Positions 32,546 to 37,121 of a stretch of 37,121 nucleotides of DNA are shown piece after piece. The translations under genes and the position numbers were made by a program. The stretch is taken from NCBI GenBank assembly GCA_946055775.1, contig CAMGHE010000008.1:1-37121 (forward strand), read 5' to 3'. This DNA is from an uncultured Bacteroidales bacterium (GTDB lineage: Bacteria > Bacteroidota > Bacteroidia > Bacteroidales > Bacteroidaceae). The first letter of the stretch is position 1. Each line of letters opens with the position of its first letter. The notes beneath the pieces are model-generated. The model was not told the DNA's origin. It made no database searches and saw nothing but the letters and a program-made list of their open reading frames with translations.

Positions 32546-33820
32546 TTAGTCGTTGGCGGTCTTCTTGACGCGGCTGCCGACGAGGGCATAGTAGAGCAGG
32601 TAAGCTGCGCAGAATACGACTACCCAGAAGCTCGTCAGATAGTTGGTGGCATCGGCAACAAGACCCTGGATGAACATCATCACGGCGCAGCCGAATACCA
32701 TCGTCATGAACAGACCCGAAGCGATGGCGGTGTATTTGCCAAGGCCTTCAACGGCCATGTTGAATATAGAGCCCCACATTACGCTGGTGCAGAGACCGAC
32801 GAGCAGAAGAGCGAAGATACCGATGGGCACCTGTGCCGTTACGAATGTAAGTGTGGACCAGTCAACACCGGGGAAGGGTACGAGGACGTCCTTCGGGGCG
32901 AACATACCGAAGAGTACGAGGACGAGCGTGGCGATGCTTACGGTGGTGATCATGGTGCGGGCGCTCACCTTGCTACCGATGGATGCACCAACAAAGCGGC
33001 CGATGAGCATCATGAACCAGTAAACGGCAACGAGCAGACCAACGGTGGCTTCGGCCATCTTCATGTCTTCGGTGAGGTAGAAACCAACGTAGGAGGGCAC
33101 ACCTACTTCGATGCCCATATAGAAGAAGATAGCCAGCAGACCGAGCGAGAAGTGGCTGAAGCTGAGTGCACCCTTGATGAGGTCCACACGAACAGGAGCC
33201 TGTTCGGGTTCTTCAATCTTGGTCATCGAGATAACGATGAATGCAACGATGAAGATGCCGAGGGCGATGAATAGAGCGGGCGTTGCGTCAGAAATTTTGG
33301 CCTTGGACATGTCGGCAATGAGCGAACCCATCAGGATGTAGCAGGCTACGGCGGCAGCCGAGTTGAATACACCACCGATCTGGATCAGCTGGTTACCGGT
33401 GTTGCCACCGCCACCAAGCAGGTTTAGCATGGGGTTAACCACACAGTTGAGGATACACATGCAAAGACCGGCAATGAAGGCGCCGATGAGGTAGATGGCG
33501 AATACAAGGCCCAGATTCTCCTGCGGGTCAAGCAGACCGCTGGCCCACTGAATCAGAATGCCGGTAGCACCTACGACGAGGCCGATAAGAGCGGTTTTCT
33601 TGTAACCATTCTTGGCGATGAGCATACCGGCAGGAATACCCATGACGAGATAGGCAATGAAGTTACCATAGTTGCCAATCTGTGCCAAGATGGTAGGAAT
33701 GTCTCCCTGGTTCTTGATGATTTTTGCCATAGGATTGCACAGGTTGGTGACGAAGGCAATCATGGCGAAGAGCGCAATCATTACGGCGATAGCGCCCCAC
33801 TGTTTTTTTTGTTGACTCAT
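32546..33820 (-). CDS. gluP: Sugar:H+ symporter of the FucP/GluP type (MFS)
   Basis: This 424-residue transporter has twelve predicted membrane helices. The start MSQQKKQWGAIAVMIALFAM and the helix-1 segment FVTNLCNPMAKIIK resemble the FHS family, as do IGNYGNFIAYLVMGIPAGMLI and NGYKKTALIGL (helix 2-3 loop). The QLIQIGGVFNSAAAVACYIL and GVPSYVGFYL helices also fit. FHS permeases import L-fucose, glucose or galactose with protons. Its place between galM and galK argues for galactose (and perhaps glucose). It is a single intact frame with gaps of 66 and 79 bases to its neighbours and no terminators. Confidence 0.9.
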   Translation of the reverse strand: MSQQKKQWGAIAVMIALFAMIAFVTNLCNPMAKIIKNQGDIPTILAQIGNYGNFIAYLVMGIPAGMLIAKNGYKKTALIGLVVGATGILIQWASGLLDPQENLGLVFAIYLIGAFIAGLCMCILNCVVNPMLNLLGGGGNTGNQLIQIGGVFNSAAAVACYILMGSLIADMSKAKISDATPALFIALGIFIVAFIVISMTKIEEPEQAPVRVDLIKGALSFSHFSLGLLAIFFYMGIEVGVPSYVGFYLTEDMKMAEATVGLLVAVYWFMMLIGRFVGASIGSKVSARTMITTVSIATLVLVLFGMFAPKDVLVPFPGVDWSTLTFVTAQVPIGIFALLLVGLCTSVMWGSIFNMAVEGLGKYTAIASGLFMTMVFGCAVMMFIQGLVADATNYLTSFWVVVFCAAYLLYYALVGSRVKKTAND

Positions 33821-33886
33821 GTGTTGTTTGAGATTTGTAGATTATTGATGTGGTTGTTTAATGTTTCGCCTTAAACACACTCTGTA

Positions 33887-34969
33887 TTAGACCGTACCGA
33901 ACTTATAAATCGTCTTCTGCGTATAGATTTCTCCGGGCTTGAGCACGACGCTGGGGAAGTAGGCGTGGTTGGGGCTGTCGGGGAAGTGCTGTGCCTCGAA
34001 GCAGAGGGCCGAGCGGCGGGGGAAGGTGGCGCCGTGCTGGCCCTTGTAGCCGTCGGCCCAGTTGTCGCTGTAGAACTGTACGCCGGGCTCTGTGGTATAG
34101 ACTTCCATGACGCGGCCCGAGTGGGGCTCGGTGATGCGGGCGGCAAAACTCAGTTCGCCGGGCTCGCGCTTGTTCAGTACGAAGCAGTGGTCGTAGCCGG
34201 CACCGTTGCGGGTCTGCTCGTCGTCGGCATCGATGGCCTCGCCGACAGGACGCGGCGTGGTGAAGTCGAAGGGCGTGCCCTTCACGCTGCGGATTTCACC
34301 CGTGGGGATGGAGTTCTCGTCGATGGGCAGGAAGAAGTCGGCATTGATTTCGCAGAGGGTGTCCTCGCACGTCGGCGTGGGGTTGGCGATACCCTCTAAG
34401 GAGAAGAAGCCGTGGTGCGTCATGTTGACCACCGTCTTCTTGTTGGTCGTACCACGGTAGTCGATGACAATCTCGTTGTCGTTCGTCAGGGTGAACATCA
34501 CCGTCATCGACAGTTCGCCGGGGAAGCCCTCCTCATAGTAGGCCGAGACGTAGCGCAGCACGAGCGCCTGCGGGTTAATCTGCTCAGCATCCCAAACGCG
34601 GGCGTGGAAGCCGGTAGGGCCGCCGTGCAGGTGGTTGGGACCGTTGTTCACCGCCAGGGTATATTCCTTACCATTCATAGTGAAACGTCCGTGGCAGATG
34701 CGGTTGGCATAGCGACCTACGAGCGTCGAAAGGAACGGTTCGGGCGAACTCAAGCAGTCGGCAATGCAGTCGTGTCCTTGAATGACATTGGCCATCTTGC
34801 CGTCCTTGTCGGGCGTCATGATGGCCACGATGCTGCCGCCGTAATTGGTGATAGCCACTTCCATACCCTCTTCGTTCTTCAGCACGAAGAGGTCGGTCTC
34901 TTTTCCGTTGATGATGGTTTGGAAATCTGCGCGCTTCAGGCCGCAGAGGTACGTTTCGTTGTTTTCCAT
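33887..34969 (-). CDS. galM: Aldose 1-epimerase (galactose mutarotase)
   Basis: This 360-residue enzyme interconverts alpha and beta anomers of galactose so that GalK receives the alpha form. Conserved family segments are seen: NYGGSIVAIMTPDKDGK, GRYANRICHGRFTMNGKEY, NGPNHLHGGPTGFHARVWD (substrate His), NMTHHGFFSLEG, GYDHCFVL, and the catalytic Glu in LCFEAQHFPDSPNH. There is no signal peptide, so it acts in the cytoplasm. It is the first gene of the gal operon, behind a near-consensus promoter. Confidence 0.95.
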   Translation of the reverse strand: MENNETYLCGLKRADFQTIINGKETDLFVLKNEEGMEVAITNYGGSIVAIMTPDKDGKMANVIQGHDCIADCLSSPEPFLSTLVGRYANRICHGRFTMNGKEYTLAVNNGPNHLHGGPTGFHARVWDAEQINPQALVLRYVSAYYEEGFPGELSMTVMFTLTNDNEIVIDYRGTTNKKTVVNMTHHGFFSLEGIANPTPTCEDTLCEINADFFLPIDENSIPTGEIRSVKGTPFDFTTPRPVGEAIDADDEQTRNGAGYDHCFVLNKREPGELSFAARITEPHSGRVMEVYTTEPGVQFYSDNWADGYKGQHGATFPRRSALCFEAQHFPDSPNHAYFPSVVLKPGEIYTQKTIYKFGTV

Positions 34970-35029
34970 GGTATCTTAATTCTTCTGTTCGGCCACTACG
35001 GCCAGGGTATTAAACTATGGTTGCAACGG

Positions 35030-35061
35030 CAAATTTGCTAAATACTTTTCAATCGGGCAAA
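35030..35061 (-). promoter_or_regulatory. galM-gluP-galK promoter
   Basis: On the minus strand TTTG (35061-35058), 20 bases, then CAAATTTG (35037-35030). The -7 box has C for T at the first position of TAnnTTTG; spacing is ideal. The leader to galM is about 55 bases. No obvious operator palindrome is seen next to it. Confidence 0.6.
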
Positions 35062-35270
35062 CATTTTCGTTTTTTTTGTGAAGGCGCCTTTGCTGTGCCG
35101 CCGATTTTACCGGAAGCCGCTCTCTCATCGACGATGGTAGAAAGTAGGTCGTGGAAAATTGCACACTTTTCCAGATAGGCTTGATTTTTGGTAAATAATC
35201 TTGACATTTCCAACTGGGGCAACTAGAGGTTAAAAAGCATTTCGTTGAGGCAAAAACTCGATTTGTTTCC

Positions 35271-35350
35271 ACAACTTGGGCGATTGAGACGACAACTTGG
35301 GCGACTGTTTTTACAACCTGGGCGACTGTTTTTACGGTCGCCCAGGTTGT
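35271..35350. repeat. Palindromic 21-bp-period intergenic repeat, copy B
   Basis: Three direct units ACAACYTGGGCGAYTG lie at 35271-35286, 35292-35307 and 35313-35328, each separated by five bases (period 21). The last unit pairs as a perfect 14-bp inverted repeat with 35337-35350 (loop of 10 bases, T-rich). Copy A at 13081-13172 has the same arms and loop length but only two direct units and A5 spacers. Surrounding bases do not match between the copies, so the conserved part is the repeat itself. Confidence 0.85.
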
Positions 35351-35510
35351 GAAGGCCGTTGCGGAGGTCGTTTTACGGATTTTGGCCTTGAAATTTCAGA
35401 GTGATTAACTAAATCAGAAGATTTGTTCTAAAAACCTACCAAATGCTGTCAAATCCTAACGCTTCATGCTTGCGATATTTTCGACCTCCAGATTTTCGGT
35501 GGGTTTCGCG

Positions 35511-35542
35511 GGCCTTCTCGCGATTTAGAAGGCCTCAAATTT
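35511..35542 (+). other. Isolated hairpin with T-run
   Basis: GGCCTTCT (35511-35518) and AGAAGGCC (35527-35534) form an 8-bp stem with an 8-base loop, followed within a few bases by TTTTT. It looks like a weak plus-strand terminator, but no plus-strand gene precedes it. Confidence 0.35.
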
Positions 35543-35863
35543 TTATTGCACACTGTGCCTGTTCTCCCCCACTCTACCATAGCCGCGACTGTCCCCCATG
35601 TGTGCCATTTTGGCGGAGGCACCGCCTCGTTCATCCGCCAAATCGGCAGTTTGTGTTAGAGAATGTTAGCGTCCACACGTTGGCAAAGCGCTTGCAGTCT
35701 GTAGGGTGTACGCCGCTGACTCGGCGACACCGACGGGGCATCGGGTGCTGATGGGCCCCGCAGTCCGTCGGTTAGAGAGAAAGAGAACAACATTGTAAAG
35801 CGGTGCGCGGCCCGTCGTCTGCATGGCTTGGACGGCCACCGAAAAAAGAAAGGAGATAAGATT

Positions 35864-37121
35864 ATGAAGTTTGACCAATTTACCATCAAAGCACAGGAGG
35901 CTGTGCAGCACGCAGTGGAACGCGCCGGGTCCGGCGGTTCGCAGGCTGTCGGCGCTTTGCATCTGCTGGACGGTGTGCTGGCCGTCGGCGAAAACGTGAC
36001 GACCTTCCTTCTTGGGAAAATGGGCATACAGACCAAACAGATACAGAACGAGGTGCAGCGCGCCCTGCAAGGCAAGCCCCGCGTGGAAGGCGGCGGTCAG
36101 CCCTACTTGGATAACGAGGCGGAGAAGGTGCTCAATGAGGCCGTCCGTCTGGCAAAGGACATAGGCGACACCTACGTCGGCCTCGAACCGCTGCTGCTGG
36201 CCCTGCTGACGGTGCAGAGCGAGGCACGCACCATCCTGGTGAACGCCGGCGCTAATGCCGAGAGTCTGAAGGCTGCCATCGGCGAACTGCGGGGCGGTCG
36301 CAAGGCCTCTACGCCGGAGAGCGAACAGACGTGGCAGGCGCTGAGCAAGTATGCGCGTAACCTTGTTGAGGAGGCCCGCGAAGGCAAACTGGACCCGGTT
36401 ATCGGGCGTGATGAGGAGATACGGCGCGTGCTGCAAATCCTGTCGCGACGCACGAAGAACAACCCTATACTGATAGGTCAACCCGGTACTGGTAAGACCG
36501 CTATTGTTGAGGGACTTGCAGAGCGTATTGTGCGCGGCGACGTGCCCGAGAATCTGAAGAACAAGCAACTCTTCTCGCTGGACATGGGCGCCCTGGTGGC
36601 CGGTGCGAAATACAAGGGCGAATTTGAGGAACGACTGAAGAGCGTGGTCAACGAGGTGGTACAGGCCGGCGGTGAAATCATCCTCTTCATCGATGAGATA
36701 CATACCCTGGTGGGTGCGGGCAAGAGCGAAGGCGCCATGGATGCCGCCAACATCTTGAAACCGGCACTGGCCCGCGGCGAACTGCGCAGCATCGGTGCGA
36801 CGACGCTGGACGAGTATCAGAAATACTTTGAAAAGGACAAAGCCCTGGAGCGCCGTTTCCAAACCGTCATGGTGGATGAGCCGACGCCAGAAGATGCCAT
36901 CTCCATCCTGCGCGGTCTGAAGGAACGCTACGAGAACCACCACAAGGTGCGTATTCAGGACGATGCGCTGATAGCCGCCGTCCAGTTGTCCCACCGCTAC
37001 ATCTCCGACCGCTTCCTGCCCGACAAGGCCATCGACCTGATGGACGAGGCGGCGGCCAAACTGCGCATGGAGCGCGACTCGCAGCCCGAAGAACTGGACG
37101 AAATCACGCGCCGGCTGCGCC
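35864..37121 (+). CDS. clpB: ATP-dependent chaperone ClpB, 3' end outside window
   Basis: This is the first 419 residues of the hexameric disaggregase that works with DnaK to rescue aggregated proteins. The N-domain ([14 protein letters not shown], about 1-145) is followed by the first AAA+ module: Walker A GQPGTGKT (205-212), pore loop [10 protein letters not shown] (Y250), Walker B ILFIDE (273-278) and sensor [11 protein letters not shown]. The visible part ends where the coiled-coil M-domain begins, which together with the N-terminus points to ClpB rather than ClpC or ClpA. The start ATG at 35864 is fixed by a good AGGAG ribosome-binding site. The second AAA+ module lies beyond the window. 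Confidence 0.95.
   Translation, partial: MKFDQFTIKAQEAVQHAVERAGSGGSQAVGALHLLDGVLAVGENVTTFLLGKMGIQTKQIQNEVQRALQGKPRVEGGGQPYLDNEAEKVLNEAVRLAKDIGDTYVGLEPLLLALLTVQSEARTILVNAGANAESLKAAIGELRGGRKASTPESEQTWQALSKYARNLVEEAREGKLDPVIGRDEEIRRVLQILSRRTKNNPILIGQPGTGKTAIVEGLAERIVRGDVPENLKNKQLFSLDMGALVAGAKYKGEFEERLKSVVNEVVQAGGEIILFIDEIHTLVGAGKSEGAMDAANILKPALARGELRSIGATTLDEYQKYFEKDKALERRFQTVMVDEPTPEDAISILRGLKERYENHHKVRIQDDALIAAVQLSHRYISDRFLPDKAIDLMDEAAAKLRMERDSQPEELDEITRRLR

Larger units (their letters stand above)
34970..35863. other. Divergent intergenic region between galM and clpB
   Basis: This stretch of nearly 900 bases has no convincing protein gene. It holds the gal operon promoter (35030-35061), the second palindromic repeat copy (35271-35350), an isolated hairpin with a T-run (35511-35542), and the clpB leader. 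I could not find a convincing clpB promoter; the clpB ribosome-binding site (AAAGGAG, about 10 bases before the ATG) is unusually good for this group. Confidence 0.8.

Noticed and set aside
35271-35350. CRISPR array
   Set aside because: The 16-base units with 5-base spacers are far too short and the last unit is inverted; no cas genes are present.
35443-35751. 102-codon plus-strand frame upstream of clpB
   Set aside because: The Arg/Pro/Cys-rich translation looks random, has no leader signal and is crossed by a hairpin; probably chance.
35666-36994. Long minus-strand open frame (442 codons) opposite clpB
   Set aside because: It is antisense to conserved ClpB motifs; a GC-rich coding strand often leaves such open frames.

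Overview
The window looks like chromosomal core genome of a Bacteroidota member, order Bacteroidales, most likely Prevotellaceae or a close relative. The reasons are: promoters of the TTTG-N19/20-TAnnTTTG type in front of several genes; mostly A-rich rather than Shine-Dalgarno leaders; a Rho protein with a very long disordered N-terminal insertion; HU-CCDC81/SPOR proteins; a BT_3928-like protein; a GluP-type sugar permease; and a secreted protein ending in a Prevotella-type C-terminal signal (GLYIINGKK). I see no rRNA, tRNA, insertion sequence, phage or CRISPR array. Base composition looks uniform by eye.

Layout. 1-2083 (-) is the 5' part of a class A penicillin-binding protein, cut by the window edge. 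2341-3363 (-) is a FolB-HAD fusion. 3451-6680 (-) holds a Wza-like SLBB exporter and an initiating sugar-phosphate transferase, the core of an exopolysaccharide/capsule module. 6819-9116 (-) holds a small secreted protein, a zinc-ribbon/FHA protein and an HU-CCDC81/SPOR membrane protein. 9255-10627 (-) is a secreted protein followed by a 59-residue small protein. 10731-12602 (-) is rho with a long leader. 12603-13602 is a gene-poor divergent region with the rho promoter, a palindromic repeat and an orphan promoter/hairpin. 13603-16248 (+) is a Trp/His/Arg-rich secreted protein and a FadL-like outer-membrane protein. 16443-19418 (+) is ettA, a YigZ-family protein and a GNAT acetyltransferase. 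19537-20355 (+) is a secreted GH25 muramidase.

20432-31109 (-) is a long co-directional block: anaerobic sulfatase-maturase homologue, nagB, a lipoprotein-like membrane protein, a U32/RlhA-like enzyme, cca, folE, a SPOR protein, tpiA, a DoxX/MauE-plus-thioredoxin-like protein and a DUF1599 protein. 31306-34969 (-) is a galactose operon (galM, gluP-like permease, galK). 34970-35863 is a second gene-poor divergent region carrying another copy of the palindromic repeat. 35864-37121 (+) is the start of clpB.

How genes work together. GalM, the permease and GalK form the entry to the Leloir pathway. FolE makes dihydroneopterin triphosphate and the FolB-HAD fusion acts later in the same folate pathway, with a phosphatase domain that could supply the missing dephosphorylation. 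The exporter and sugar transferase act in surface-polysaccharide assembly. PBP1A, the GH25 enzyme and the two SPOR proteins bear on the cell wall.

The most unusual things seen are the FolB-HAD fusion, the palindromic 21-bp-period repeat in two divergent intergenic regions, an orphan promoter followed at once by a UUCG-capped hairpin upstream of rho, a promoter implying a leaderless mRNA for the HU-CCDC81/SPOR gene, and the 59-residue protein next to the secreted protein. I found no clear multi-gene defence or mobile system.
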